This document shows positions 25,344 through 35,054 of a stretch of 60,948 nucleotides of DNA, in pieces. The stretch comes from an uncultured Pseudomonadota bacterium (GTDB lineage Bacteria > Pseudomonadota > Gammaproteobacteria > Ga0077536), in contig CAIKBL010000049.1 of the NCBI GenBank assembly GCA_903825645.1, positions 1 through 60,948 of the forward strand. Direction: 5' to 3'. Under the pieces are notes generated by a model, which did no database searches, was not told the DNA's origin, and saw only the letters and a program-made list of their open reading frames with translations. Made by a program: the position numbers and the translations under genes. Every line of letters begins with the position of its first letter. The first letter of the stretch is position 1.

Positions 25344-26625
25344 GGGCGGTATGTGGAAACATGTCGACCACCCCGGCAGCGCGCAACGTAAAACCGCGTT
25401 CATGGATCAGAATGGCCGCGTCGCGTGCGAGCGTTACCGGATTGCAGGAGACGTAGACAATCCGTCGGGTAGTCGCCAGATTCAACGCCCGCAGCACCAG
25501 CTCCGCACCGCTCCGCGGTGGATCAAGCAGCACGCAGGGAAAGGATTTCGTGGCCGCGCGGGCTACCCCGGCCTCGGTGAAAAGGTCCGCTGCCTCGAAG
25601 CGAACATTCGCCAATTTGTTAATCCCGGCATTAGCTTGCGCCCGTTGAACCAATCCCAGCTCGCCTTCAAGCCCGACCACGCTCGCCGCGCGGCGTGCGA
25701 TTGGCAGTGTGAAATTGCCGAGACCACAGAACAAGTCGAGCACATCCTCGTCCGCTTCAGGCGCGAGCAAACCAAGCGCCCGTGCCACAAGCAGGGGGTT
25801 AATGGCGCCATTAACCTGCACGAAATCACCGGGCAGGAAGTGATAGGCCAGACCATCGAGCCGATATTGCAAATCAACCGGCGCGCTGACGGGCTGACTA
25901 TCTGCGGGACTCCCTGCCTGAAGATAAAGATGTAACCCCGTCTCGGCCTCGAAGATTCGCATACGTTCGAGATCCGCTTCGGTCGGGGCGACAAGGTGGC
26001 GAATCAACACCAACGTCTGGGTATCGTCCGCAGCAATTTCAAGCTGCGGGATATCCCCCTTAATACTCAAGCCGTCGATGAGGGTGCGCAACGCAGGAAT
26101 GCGCTCGCCCACGCTGGGCACCAACACGGCACAGTGATCAATGTCGGTGACAAAATGGCTCGCTTTCTCACGAAAACCAATCACGACACCGTCCTTCTTG
26201 GGTAGCAGCCGTACGCTTATTCGGGCTCGACGACGATACGCCCAGGCAGGCCCGGCGACCGCCGCCAAGAGCTCCGTCGGCTCGATATGCGCTTGGTGGC
26301 GGAGCAATTCGAGGAGCACTGCCTGCTTATGAGCCAATTGCGCCGAAGGGTCCAGATGTTGCAGCGAACACCCCCCACAACGCGCGGCGTGTACGCATCG
26401 GGGCGCTACACGGCTAGCAGCGGGCGCTGCTTCGACGGTTAGTGTAATCGCTTCGTCAAAACGGCGATGGCGACGCACGACACGGGCCAGAACGTGTTCA
26501 CCGGGTAACGCGCCGTCGACGAACACTGTTTTGCCATTTAGGTGGCCAACGCCGCGCCCTTCATGCGAGAGCCGCTCGATCACCACCTCATATTCGCGCG
26601 GCTCCTCTTGGCGCCGGCGGCTCAT
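25306..26625 (-). CDS. rlmD: 23S rRNA (uracil-1939-C5)-methyltransferase RlmD
   Basis: Methylates U1939 of 23S rRNA using SAM. The 439 residues show a TRAM domain (about 10-65: YEVVIERLSHEGRGVGHLNG, family-typical), an iron-sulfur cysteine cluster (RCVHAARCGGCSLQH plus a later DHC), the SAM loop DLFCGLGNFTLPIAR, LLDPPRSGAE and the catalytic YVSCNPVTLARD. Start ATG 26625 overlaps the upstream exonuclease-like gene stop (ATGA), which supports it over a TTG at 26640. The order cysM, exonuclease-like gene, rlmD on one strand suggests a single transcript. Confidence 0.94.
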   Translation of the reverse strand: MSRRRQEEPREYEVVIERLSHEGRGVGHLNGKTVFVDGALPGEHVLARVVRRHRRFDEAITLTVEAAPAASRVAPRCVHAARCGGCSLQHLDPSAQLAHKQAVLLELLRHQAHIEPTELLAAVAGPAWAYRRRARISVRLLPKKDGVVIGFREKASHFVTDIDHCAVLVPSVGERIPALRTLIDGLSIKGDIPQLEIAADDTQTLVLIRHLVAPTEADLERMRIFEAETGLHLYLQAGSPADSQPVSAPVDLQYRLDGLAYHFLPGDFVQVNGAINPLLVARALGLLAPEADEDVLDLFCGLGNFTLPIARRAASVVGLEGELGLVQRAQANAGINKLANVRFEAADLFTEAGVARAATKSFPCVLLDPPRSGAELVLRALNLATTRRIVYVSCNPVTLARDAAILIHERGFTLRAAGVVDMFPHTAHVESIAVFDATH

Positions 26626-27413
26626 AGCCGTGCCGGCCAAGCGTCCAGAAAATCCTTGAAATGCGGCGTGTTCCGGTCGCCCAGATAATGACGCAGGCGC
26701 GTCAGTTCATCACAGTGCCGGGCATCGTCGAAATGGCCTCGCATGCGCTCAAAACGGAGATACACAAGATAGGTGTTGATCACATCGATTTCGCAGCGGG
26801 CCCGGATTTCAGCCAAGCGTCCGGCCAAGTACGTGGGCCAAACCGCCACACCGACCATGCCGAGTTCCCCTGGATAACCCATCAGGCTCGCGACTTCATC
26901 CAGTTTCGCGACTGCCTCCGGCTGGTAAGCCGACAACACCGCCAGAAGATCAATATGTCGCCCCTGGACGTGAGCAAGCGAGCTGTCGTCACGCGAGGCC
27001 AGAACGGCCTGCGCAGTCTTCCAGTAACCGGGGGCTTCGAGCCCGTTGATAAGCGCTCGGTAATGCATCACCGGCAAAGCAAATCCACTACTGTTCCACG
27101 ACACGAGCGTCGGCGAATAAGACTCGATACGTGCATAGAAACGCTGCAGAAGAACCGCTTCATTCGACGCTTCGTCCCCAAAAGAGCAGACCTCAAGATC
27201 GTCGCCATGTCGGTACACGGCGGAAATCGCACACACGCGCTGCAAGTGATGACGAAGGGACTCCGATTGACCATCGGATTCCTGCTGTCGTTTAGCGATC
27301 ATGACTTTAGCGACTTCCTCGTCACTCAAGCCGTCAAGACCCGGCCAGAGTCGACGCGCCCCCCCCACATCGGGGACCGTTTGAATATCAAAGACCAAAC
27401 AGTTGAGGTCCAT
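26622..27413 (-). CDS. PolB-like 3'-5' exonuclease domain protein, probably inactive
   Basis: Belongs to the predicted PolB-related DEDD exonucleases (DNA_pol_B_exo2 type), 263 residues. The fold markers are clear: VFDIQTVPD at the start, LVSWNSSGFALPVMHYRAL in the middle, HIDLLAVLS, and EIDVINTYLVYLRFERMRG near the end. However, motif I is usually FDIETVPD and motif II has an aspartate after the Phe (GFDLP). Here the Glu is Gln (codon CAA) and the Asp is Ala (GCT), so two of the four metal ligands are lost while later aspartates remain. It may be a non-catalytic nucleic-acid-binding relative. It lies between cysM and rlmD; function unknown. Confidence 0.85.
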   Translation of the reverse strand: MDLNCLVFDIQTVPDVGGARRLWPGLDGLSDEEVAKVMIAKRQQESDGQSESLRHHLQRVCAISAVYRHGDDLEVCSFGDEASNEAVLLQRFYARIESYSPTLVSWNSSGFALPVMHYRALINGLEAPGYWKTAQAVLASRDDSSLAHVQGRHIDLLAVLSAYQPEAVAKLDEVASLMGYPGELGMVGVAVWPTYLAGRLAEIRARCEIDVINTYLVYLRFERMRGHFDDARHCDELTRLRHYLGDRNTPHFKDFLDAWPARL

Positions 27414-27418
27414 GTGAC

Positions 27419-28309
27419 TCAGCCGGGAAAGACTTTAGTAGACAGGTAGCGATCGCCCCGATCACAGATGATGGTCACGATCGTCGCGTTGCTCACTTCG
27501 GCTGAGACACGCAGCGCGGCGGCCACGGCACCACCCGCTGAGATACCACCGAAAACACCCTCTTTAGCCGCGAGTAAGCGCGCCATATCTTCGGCCTCCT
27601 GCTGGGTGACATCCATCAGTCGATCAACGCGCTCAGGTTCAAAGATGGCCGGAACGTAAGGGGCTTTCCAGCGTCGGATCCCGGGAATGCTAGCCTGCTC
27701 GGCAGGCTGTACGCCGATGATTTGGACCTGCCGATTTCGTTCTTTCAGATATCGTCCCGTGCCCATAATGGTACCGGTGGTCCCCATCGCACTGACGAAA
27801 TGGGTGATGGTCTCCCCCGTATCTCGCCAGATTTCAGGACCGGTGGTCTCGTAATGCGCGCGGGGATTGTCGGGGTTCGAAAATTGATCGAGCACATGGC
27901 CCTCCCCATCGCTTTGCATGCAGCGCGCGAGATCGATCGCCGCTTCCATCCCACCAGCGGCTGGGACAAGCACAATCTCAGCGCCATGGGCCTTCATCAG
28001 TGCCCGTCTCTCAACGCTCATATTCTCCGGCATGACGAGCACCATCCGGTAACCCCGCATGGCGGCCACCATGGCGAGTGCAATTCCCGTATTGCCGCTC
28101 GTTGCTTCAATCAGTGTGTCGCCGGGTCTGATTTCTCCCCGTTGCTCGGCGTGGCGGATCATACTGTGGGCCGGGCGATCCTTAACCGATCCAGCGGGAT
28201 TATGGCTTTCGAGTTTCGCCAGCAGAATATTCGAGGTCTCGCCCATCAGGCGCTGCAAGCGCACCAGTGGCGTCGCCCCGATGGTGTTTTCGATGGTTAG
28301 ATAGTGCAT
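27419..28309 (-). CDS. cysM: Cysteine synthase B
   Basis: PLP enzyme forming cysteine from O-acetylserine and sulfide or thiosulfate. The 296 residues are CysM-like in length. K43 in NPAGSVKDRPA should bind PLP; EATSGNTGIALAM is the substrate loop, GTTGTIMGTGRYLKE the phosphate-binding loop, and GGISAGGAVAAALR the C-terminal signature. The short form, and RRWKAPYVPAIF, resemble CysM rather than CysK. An exonuclease-like gene follows five bases downstream. 28310-28451 upstream holds no gene and should contain its promoter. Confidence 0.93.
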   Translation of the reverse strand: MHYLTIENTIGATPLVRLQRLMGETSNILLAKLESHNPAGSVKDRPAHSMIRHAEQRGEIRPGDTLIEATSGNTGIALAMVAAMRGYRMVLVMPENMSVERRALMKAHGAEIVLVPAAGGMEAAIDLARCMQSDGEGHVLDQFSNPDNPRAHYETTGPEIWRDTGETITHFVSAMGTTGTIMGTGRYLKERNRQVQIIGVQPAEQASIPGIRRWKAPYVPAIFEPERVDRLMDVTQQEAEDMARLLAAKEGVFGGISAGGAVAAALRVSAEVSNATIVTIICDRGDRYLSTKVFPG

Positions 28310-28451
28310 GGGTCTCAGTTTACCTGAGCCAGGCCCGTCGCGGCGCGGCGGTAGCCGGGAGACGGCGCCAAACAGCCCTCTCGATCATCCAAACCCGGCT
28401 CCACAAGCTAGGGCGCTCGGCCGATGAGGCCAAGCACTCTATTAGCACGGG

Positions 28452-29015
28452 TTAAAAGTGGAAGCCGAGCTCGATGACGTGGAAATTGATGCCGGGGTTT
28501 CTGTCACCCAAGCCCGCGTTGGAGAGATGCTGGAAACGGTACAGCAGTTCGAATCGACCCTCATCACCAAAACGCACCCCCCCCCCGATCGAGTCGCCGA
28601 AAGCAAAATCCAAGCTAAAATTCTTATTTTGTATCTTACTGTCCGTCAGGCCGTAGGCACCGACCCCCACCTCGATAAACGGCGCCAGACCACATTTCGG
28701 GTCGCGCTGATAGCGCAGCATCGGCGCCACGTGAACGGTGGCAATCGTGTCATTGCCGGTAGTGCCTCGAGTATTTGCATGCCAGACATCAAAACCACCT
28801 TCCCAAAAACCGTCTAGATACCAGTCGCCGAGCGGCAGCCAACGCACGTTCCAGTCGCTGGTGGCCACGGCGCCGTAGCGATCGATACTCGAGCCGGTAG
28901 ACTGGCTGGCACCAAACTCAAAAGCGGCGCCGTCGATGCTGAACGCCTGTGATGAGGTTACAACGCCGCCGAGCAGCGTCACGCAGAGAAGAAATCGTAC
29001 GGATTTTAGTGTCAT
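28452..29015 (-). CDS. PagL-like acyloxyacyl hydrolase (lipid A deacylase family)
   Basis: Predicted outer-membrane beta-barrel enzyme; PagL removes the 3-O-acyl chain of lipid A. From the ATG at 29015 (GGAG about twelve bases upstream) it has 187 residues: a signal peptide ending near SSQAFS, alternating barrel strands, and the C-terminal HLSNAGLGDRNPGIN followed by a final strand ending in Phe. H163, S165, N166 and N173 match PagL H126, S128, N129 and N136. The position four residues after N173, where PagL has catalytic E140, is N177 here; the next glutamate is E182. Activity is therefore uncertain. It stands alone between cysM and rimI. Confidence 0.7.
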   Translation of the reverse strand: MTLKSVRFLLCVTLLGGVVTSSQAFSIDGAAFEFGASQSTGSSIDRYGAVATSDWNVRWLPLGDWYLDGFWEGGFDVWHANTRGTTGNDTIATVHVAPMLRYQRDPKCGLAPFIEVGVGAYGLTDSKIQNKNFSLDFAFGDSIGGGVRFGDEGRFELLYRFQHLSNAGLGDRNPGINFHVIELGFHF

Positions 29016-29096
29016 AGCGAGGCAATCTCCGAAAGAACTGGCTGAACAGGAATAGCTGTGAAGGCTAACGAAGTCCGCCGCTGGATTCAATGGGCG

Positions 29097-29573
29097 CTAG
29101 GCTGAATTCGGAAAAGTCCGACTCAGGACTAAAGCGTCCTCCCGTCCGTCTTGCGCGGGATAATATCCCCGGCGTAGCCCGATCTGGGTAAACCCGTGAC
29201 GTGCGTAAAGAGCCCGGGCGGCCTCATTCGAAGGGCGGACCTCCAGAAAGACCATGCTGGTACGATGTCTCAACGCCAGATCTAAAAGCTTGCCGAGCAA
29301 CTGTTGTGCGAACCCGCGGCGCTGATAAACGGGATCGACGCAAATGTTGAGAATATGAGCCTCGTCCAAGGTGACGCCCATGATGCCATAGCCAATCACG
29401 CGGGCTCCTAGCAGCATGCTCCAGCAACAATATCCCGCGCGCAGACAATCGTTAAAAATCCCGATAGTCCAAGGGAATAGGTAGGCGCGCCGTTCAACAT
29501 CCAACACCTCCGTCAAATCGTGTTCACGCATGGGTCTCAACGTTGGCTTATCGTCACCCGGCGCCCCGATCAT
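29097..29573 (-). CDS. rimI: Ribosomal protein S18-alanine N-acetyltransferase
   Basis: GNAT enzyme acetylating the N-terminal alanine of ribosomal protein S18. From the ATG at 29573, which overlaps the uracil-DNA glycosylase stop (ATGA), it has 158 residues; a Met at 29531 would give the shorter E. coli-like form. Features: RPMREHDLTEVLDVERRAYLFPW (split: RPMREHDL, then ERRAYLFPWT), the acetyl-CoA loop YQRRGFAQQLL, and FLEVRPSNEAARALYARHGF, strongly RimI-like, with RRGYYPAQDGREDALVL at the end. The link to a DNA glycosylase gene is common in proteobacteria. Confidence 0.92.
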   Translation of the reverse strand: MIGAPGDDKPTLRPMREHDLTEVLDVERRAYLFPWTIGIFNDCLRAGYCCWSMLLGARVIGYGIMGVTLDEAHILNICVDPVYQRRGFAQQLLGKLLDLALRHRTSMVFLEVRPSNEAARALYARHGFTQIGLRRGYYPAQDGREDALVLSRTFPNSA

Positions 29574-30283
29574 GCGAGCGCCTGATAAACTTGACGGGCG
29601 AGCATCAAATCCTGCCATGCTCGCCGCTTTTCGGCCGGCGAGCGCAGCAAATAGGCCGGATGATAAGTCACCACCAGCGGGATACCGGTGGGCCCGAGCA
29701 CGTGTCGCTGGCCGCGCAATTTGCCGATTGGGGTCGTGACTTTAAGAAGATTCTGCGCCGCGATGCGCCCAACCGCGAGAATAATACGTGGTCGCAAAAG
29801 CGCTATCTGTGCGAGCAAATGCGGTTCGCAGTTCAGGACTTCATCGAGTTGGGGATCTCGATTGGCCGGCGGACGGCATTTTAGGACGTTAGCGATATAG
29901 ACCTGCTGCCGCGATAAGCCAATGGAGCCCAACATCGAATTCAGCAGTTGACCCGCACGTCCGACAAAAGGCTCGCCCTGCTTATCCTCTTCCGCGCCCG
30001 GTGCCTCGCCGACCACCAGCCAATGACTATGTCGATCGCCGGTCCCGAAAACCGTTTGCGTTCGCGTCTGATGGAGCGCGCAACGCGTACAGCCTGCCAC
30101 TGCGGTGCTGAGCGCGTCCCAAGATAGCGGCTCTGCAGCCGCAGCGATCTCAGCAACACCCGTACCCGACTGCCCAGCAGGTTCCTCGGCGCATGTCTCA
30201 GGGATCCGCCGGCGCACCCAAACATCGACTCCCATGGCCTCAAGGTATTTCCGTTTGCGCGCCGTTTTTTCTTCTTCCTGCAT
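29570..30283 (-). CDS. Uracil-DNA glycosylase, family 4 ([4Fe-4S])
   Basis: Removes uracil from DNA to start base-excision repair. The 237 residues have four cysteines at C65, C68, C136 and C152; the C-x2-C and C-x15-C spacing is that of family 4 iron-sulfur enzymes. Motif A is GEAPGAEEDKQGEPFVG and the C-terminal motif VTYHPAYLLR contains the catalytic-loop histidine. An N-terminal extension of about 55 residues, with a basic start (RKRKYLEAMGVDVW), precedes the domain, as in many proteobacterial members. It is followed by rimI with a four-base overlap. Confidence 0.92.
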   Translation of the reverse strand: MQEEEKTARKRKYLEAMGVDVWVRRRIPETCAEEPAGQSGTGVAEIAAAAEPLSWDALSTAVAGCTRCALHQTRTQTVFGTGDRHSHWLVVGEAPGAEEDKQGEPFVGRAGQLLNSMLGSIGLSRQQVYIANVLKCRPPANRDPQLDEVLNCEPHLLAQIALLRPRIILAVGRIAAQNLLKVTTPIGKLRGQRHVLGPTGIPLVVTYHPAYLLRSPAEKRRAWQDLMLARQVYQALA

Positions 30284-30401
30284 CCGGCCTCACCCTAAAG
30301 ATCGAAAGGACGGTCGTGCCGCACCGGGATTGGCGATCCCGCTCAGAGCGCCGCAGCAACTAAACAGACGAGATGACACCCGACACAGTGCCGAAAGCTG
30401 A

Positions 30402-31190
30402 TTATCGCTCCCGGCGCCGTTCGCGACGCCGGCGCCGCAACTGGTTCAGCGTGACGACCGGCCCGGAACTCGCATAGGCCAGAAAGCCGAGGAATAGGAC
30501 GAGCGGAGGATTGATAGAAATCACGCCAAACGCGAGCACCACGGCCAACACTTTCGCAAACGGCACCCGGCTCCGCAGATCCAGATCTTTGAAGCTATAG
30601 AAGCGCATATTGCTGACCATCAGCAGCGCGCACGCGACCGTGACCACGAACGTCAGGGCGACAACAAGTCCGTGACCCTGCAGATTTTGCGTATCCAAGC
30701 ACCAGATAAAACCAGCGACCACTGCGGCGGATGCCGGGCTCGGCAACCCCTTAAAGAACTTGCGATCGCTGCTGGCCGCCTGCGCGTTGAATCGAGCCAG
30801 CCGAAGCGCAGCGGCCGATGTGTAGAAGAACGCGGCCAGAAAGCCCAACTTACCAGCTTCATGTAGCAACCATTCGTAGGCCAGGATAGCCGGGGCAACA
30901 CCGAAGGAGACCAAATCCGCCAAACTGTCATATTCAGCCCCGAAAGCGCTCTCTGTATTAGTGAGACGCGCAATCCGCCCATCTAGCCCATCAAGGATCA
31001 TCGCAATAAAAATCGCAATTGCCGCTGCTTCATACTGGCCGTGGATGGCTGCAATGATGGCGTAAAATCCGCCAAACAAGGCACTGGTCGTAAAAAGATT
31101 CGGCAGGAGGTAGATGCCGCGCCCGCGCAGTACCGGCGGTACCGGTGGGACAAGTCGGTGAATTTTGCCGGGGTCAGGCGTCTGGTTCAT
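30402..31190 (-). CDS. pssA: CDP-diacylglycerol-serine O-phosphatidyltransferase
   Basis: Inner-membrane enzyme making phosphatidylserine, the precursor of phosphatidylethanolamine. From the ATG at 31190 it has 262 residues with about seven or eight hydrophobic segments. The CDP-alcohol phosphotransferase motif is complete: DGLDGRIARLTNTESAFG followed by EYDSLADLVSFG, giving D-G-x2-x-R-x8-G-x3-D-x3-D. It is the membrane type II PssA (unlike the E. coli enzyme) and ends in an arginine-rich tail. The position after ilvB-ilvN-ilvC is a known conserved linkage; the gap to ilvC is 164 bases. Confidence 0.92.
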   Translation of the reverse strand: MNQTPDPGKIHRLVPPVPPVLRGRGIYLLPNLFTTSALFGGFYAIIAAIHGQYEAAAIAIFIAMILDGLDGRIARLTNTESAFGAEYDSLADLVSFGVAPAILAYEWLLHEAGKLGFLAAFFYTSAAALRLARFNAQAASSDRKFFKGLPSPASAAVVAGFIWCLDTQNLQGHGLVVALTFVVTVACALLMVSNMRFYSFKDLDLRSRVPFAKVLAVVLAFGVISINPPLVLFLGFLAYASSGPVVTLNQLRRRRRERRRER

Positions 31191-31354
31191 GAATCCACAT
31201 CCTCTTGGCGCAGTGCCAACCATGTTGGCGACGCTAGCTTATCGATCATCTCCCGCGAGGTGAAGGATCATCCTCGACACCGCACGGGCGCCCCAATCGG
31301 CGATGTGGCCTCCCAAACTGGTCGAACCAAACCGCCCAGAAGGAGCCTTTTTCT

Positions 31355-32398
<1,044 letters not shown>

Positions 32399-32456
32399 CT
32401 AGTCACCATATTTTCGATAAATAACGATCTGTCGAGGCGTCTCGAGGACGTGATCA

Positions 32457-32951
32457 TCAGGCGCGCAAGGCCTTAGTCCCCCGCAGGATCCCCAAAACGC
32501 CGGAGCGGACAACTTCGAGGATACGCTTGGCGCCAATGATCTCCACAAAGGCATCGAGCTTCACCGAATCGCCCGTCATTTCGACGATATAACTGGACTC
32601 TGTGACGTCCACAATCCGGGCACCATAGATCCCAGCGAGACGAGCAAGTTCATCGCGTTGCTCGCCACCGACCGCGCGTACTTTAATGAGCATCAGTTCG
32701 CGCTCGATCGCACTACCCTCACTGAGATCGATCAATCGGATCACATCAACCAACTTGTTGAGTTGCTTGGTGATCTGCTCAATCACCTCCACCGATCCTC
32801 GCGTTACCAAGGTAAGTCGTGAGATCGTGGCATCCTCGGTCGGCGCCACGGACAGTGATTCGATATTGTACGCGCGCGCCGAGAAAAGACCGGCGACCCG
32901 CGAGAGTGCGCCGGCGGTATTCTCTAACAGAATCGAAATGGTATGGCGCAT
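32457..32951 (-). CDS. ilvN: Acetolactate synthase small (regulatory) subunit
   Basis: Regulatory subunit that activates acetolactate synthase and gives valine feedback control. The 164 residues contain an N-terminal ACT domain (MRHTISILLENTAGALSRVAG then FSARAYNIESLSVAPTED) and a C-terminal ACT-like domain with LMLIKVRAVG and IVEMTGDSVKLDAF. The conserved asparagine of the valine site (LENTAGAL) is present, so feedback inhibition is expected. The length fits the IlvH form. The gene starts one base after the ilvB stop codon ends, consistent with coupled expression. Confidence 0.96.
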   Translation of the reverse strand: MRHTISILLENTAGALSRVAGLFSARAYNIESLSVAPTEDATISRLTLVTRGSVEVIEQITKQLNKLVDVIRLIDLSEGSAIERELMLIKVRAVGGEQRDELARLAGIYGARIVDVTESSYIVEMTGDSVKLDAFVEIIGAKRILEVVRSGVLGILRGTKALRA

Positions 32952-34679
32952 TTACGCGAGCTCCCGGTCGGAAGTTCCTGGCGCCAGATGCATCTCGTGC
33001 TGCCCTTTTCCTGCGGCGATCATCGGGTACACGTTCTCACTCTGGTCGGTAATGAAATCCATGAGGACGAGCCGTTTTTTCTGTGCAAACGCTTCCTTCA
33101 ATGCACCTTCTACGTCACCCGGTTTATCGATCCGCATGCCGACGTGTCCATAGGCTTCCGCGAGCTTAACGAAATCCGGCAAGGCATCCATGTAGGAATG
33201 TGAATAACGGCTCTCATAGAAAAACTCCTGCCATTGTCGCACCATCCCCATGTAGCGGTTGTTGAGTGACACAACCTTGATCGGCAAATCGTATTGCAGG
33301 CAAGTTGACAGTTCCTGCACACACATTTGGAAGCTGGCCTCGCCTGTGACGCAAGCCACCTGCTTATCAGGAAAAGCCAGTTGAACGCCCATTGCAGCCG
33401 GTAACCCGAAACCCATGGTCCCAAGGCCGCCAGAATTGATCCATCGTCGAGGCTGATCAAACTTATAGTATTGAGCGGCCCACATCTGGTGCTGACCAAC
33501 ATCCGAAGTGACATAGGCATCGCCGCCGGTGACCCGATACAGCGCTTCGACCACAGCCTGGGGCTTGATTAGGGGACTGGTCCGTTCATAACGCAGACAA
33601 TCGAGCTTTTGCCATTCGCGCACCTGTTGCCACCAAGGATCTGTTTCGCGCTGACGTGGCGTGCAGCCGCTCTCCAGAAGTAGCTTGTTGAGTTCGCCGA
33701 GCACATTGGCGACGCCGCCCACAATCGGGACATCGACCCGCACATTCTTAGAAATGGAAGAAGGATCGATATCGATGTGGACGATTTTTGCGTGTGGACA
33801 AAATTTGGCGAGATCGCCCGTGACGCGATCGTCAAAACGCGCACCGATGGCAATTAACACATCACAATGGTGCATCGCCATGTTGGCCTCATAGGTTCCA
33901 TGCATGCCGAGCATGCCCACAAACTGCGGATCGGTTGCGGGATAAGCACCGAGGCCCATCAGCGTATTGGTAACCGGGTACCCGAGTAGTCGCCCGAAGG
34001 TCGTCAATTCGCTCGCTGCATTGTCTAGGACAACGCCTCCGCCGCTATAGATCATCGGTTTTTCGGCCGCGAGGATAAGTTGGGCGGCCTTCCTGATTTG
34101 GCCCGGATGACCCTTGGTATTCGGCTTGTACGAACGGATTTCGACGGACGCAGGATAATGATATTCCGTGACATTCGCCGTGACGTCCTTCGGGATATCG
34201 ACGACCACCGGACCGGGGCGCCCGGATGTGGCCACGAAAAACGCCTTCTTGATAGTGAGCGCCAGATCTTCAACGCGTTCAACGAGAAAATTGTGCTTCA
34301 CGCACGGTCGCGTGATGCCGACACAATCAACCTCCTGAAAGGCGTCGTTGCCAATCAGGTGCGTCGGGACCTGTCCGGTGAAGACCACAAGGGGGATTGA
34401 ATCCATGTAGGCGGTTGCGATCCCGGTCACCGCGTTGGTAGCGCCGGGTCCCGAGGTCACGAGAACCACCCCCGGCTTCCCAGTCGCCCGGGCATAGCCG
34501 TCCGCCGCGTGTGTCGCGCCCTGCTCGTGGCGGACCAGAATGTGCTTGAGCCTGTCCTGCATGTAGAGCGCATCGTAAATATGCAGGACGGCCCCGCCAG
34601 GGTAACCGAATACGAACTCTACACCCTCATCGATGAGGGCGCGCACCAGAATGTCAGCGCCACGAAGCTTTTGAGTCAT
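32952..34679 (-). CDS. ilvB: Acetolactate synthase large (catalytic) subunit
   Basis: ThDP-dependent enzyme condensing pyruvate with pyruvate or 2-oxobutyrate, the first step to branched-chain amino acids. The 575 residues show the family start (GADILVRALIDEGVEFVFGYPGG, split by the active site), E52 as the ThDP-activating glutamate (RHEQGATHAADGYAR), and the C-terminal ThDP motif in VTGEASFQMCVQELSTC...LNNRYMGM. The usual GDGS is GEAS here; a Glu at the second position occurs in other proteobacterial large subunits. It leads the ilvB-ilvN-ilvC unit. ilvI is the equivalent name in E. coli. Confidence 0.95.
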   Translation of the reverse strand: MTQKLRGADILVRALIDEGVEFVFGYPGGAVLHIYDALYMQDRLKHILVRHEQGATHAADGYARATGKPGVVLVTSGPGATNAVTGIATAYMDSIPLVVFTGQVPTHLIGNDAFQEVDCVGITRPCVKHNFLVERVEDLALTIKKAFFVATSGRPGPVVVDIPKDVTANVTEYHYPASVEIRSYKPNTKGHPGQIRKAAQLILAAEKPMIYSGGGVVLDNAASELTTFGRLLGYPVTNTLMGLGAYPATDPQFVGMLGMHGTYEANMAMHHCDVLIAIGARFDDRVTGDLAKFCPHAKIVHIDIDPSSISKNVRVDVPIVGGVANVLGELNKLLLESGCTPRQRETDPWWQQVREWQKLDCLRYERTSPLIKPQAVVEALYRVTGGDAYVTSDVGQHQMWAAQYYKFDQPRRWINSGGLGTMGFGLPAAMGVQLAFPDKQVACVTGEASFQMCVQELSTCLQYDLPIKVVSLNNRYMGMVRQWQEFFYESRYSHSYMDALPDFVKLAEAYGHVGMRIDKPGDVEGALKEAFAQKKRLVLMDFITDQSENVYPMIAAGKGQHEMHLAPGTSDRELA

Positions 34680-35054
34680 CTATTTTTCCTCACGCTCACT
34701 CTGTTATAGCAAGTGCCGCAGCTTACGCTCATGAAGCGGGGTGACCCGTCAGCTGACGCAAGCCGTCTCCGGAACCTTATGGGCGACGGACCAGCAGAAC
34801 CCCCGCGCCGTCCCTGCCCGAGGAGGGAGGCGAAATTAAGCGGGGACGGGACGTTAAAATGATTCTGCTGCGCAGTCAAGGAAACGGCGGCGTCTTGCAT
34901 GGCACCAGCGTTTTCCACCCGTGGGGGCAGCTGGGAGGTCATTGAAGGGAAGCCGAGAGGCTCCGCTCCCACGATTCCGACGCCTACCAAGGTTGCGACA
35001 GCCGCGGCTTGTGCCGAGAATGCCGGTTCCCTGTCATCCAATGAAGCCAAGATC
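34680..35054. promoter_or_regulatory. Divergent regulatory region between ilvB and proS
   Basis: This 375-base gap separates two divergent start codons and holds no supported gene. It has several symmetric elements: a perfect 12-base palindrome CGTCAGCTGACG at 34747-34758; arms CCGTC (34763-34767) and GACGG (34785-34789) enclosing 17 bases; and CGTCCC near 34808 against GGGACG near 34847. On the ilvB side these could form leader hairpins in the mRNA, but I see no short leader peptide rich in Ile, Val or Leu codons, so classical attenuation is not shown. No promoter hexamers are convincing. Confidence 0.45.

Noticed and set aside
26661-27449. A 262-codon plus-strand frame opposite the exonuclease-like gene
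   Set aside because: The minus-strand frame has the family fold and ATGA coupling to rlmD; the plus-strand frame has no recognisable feature.
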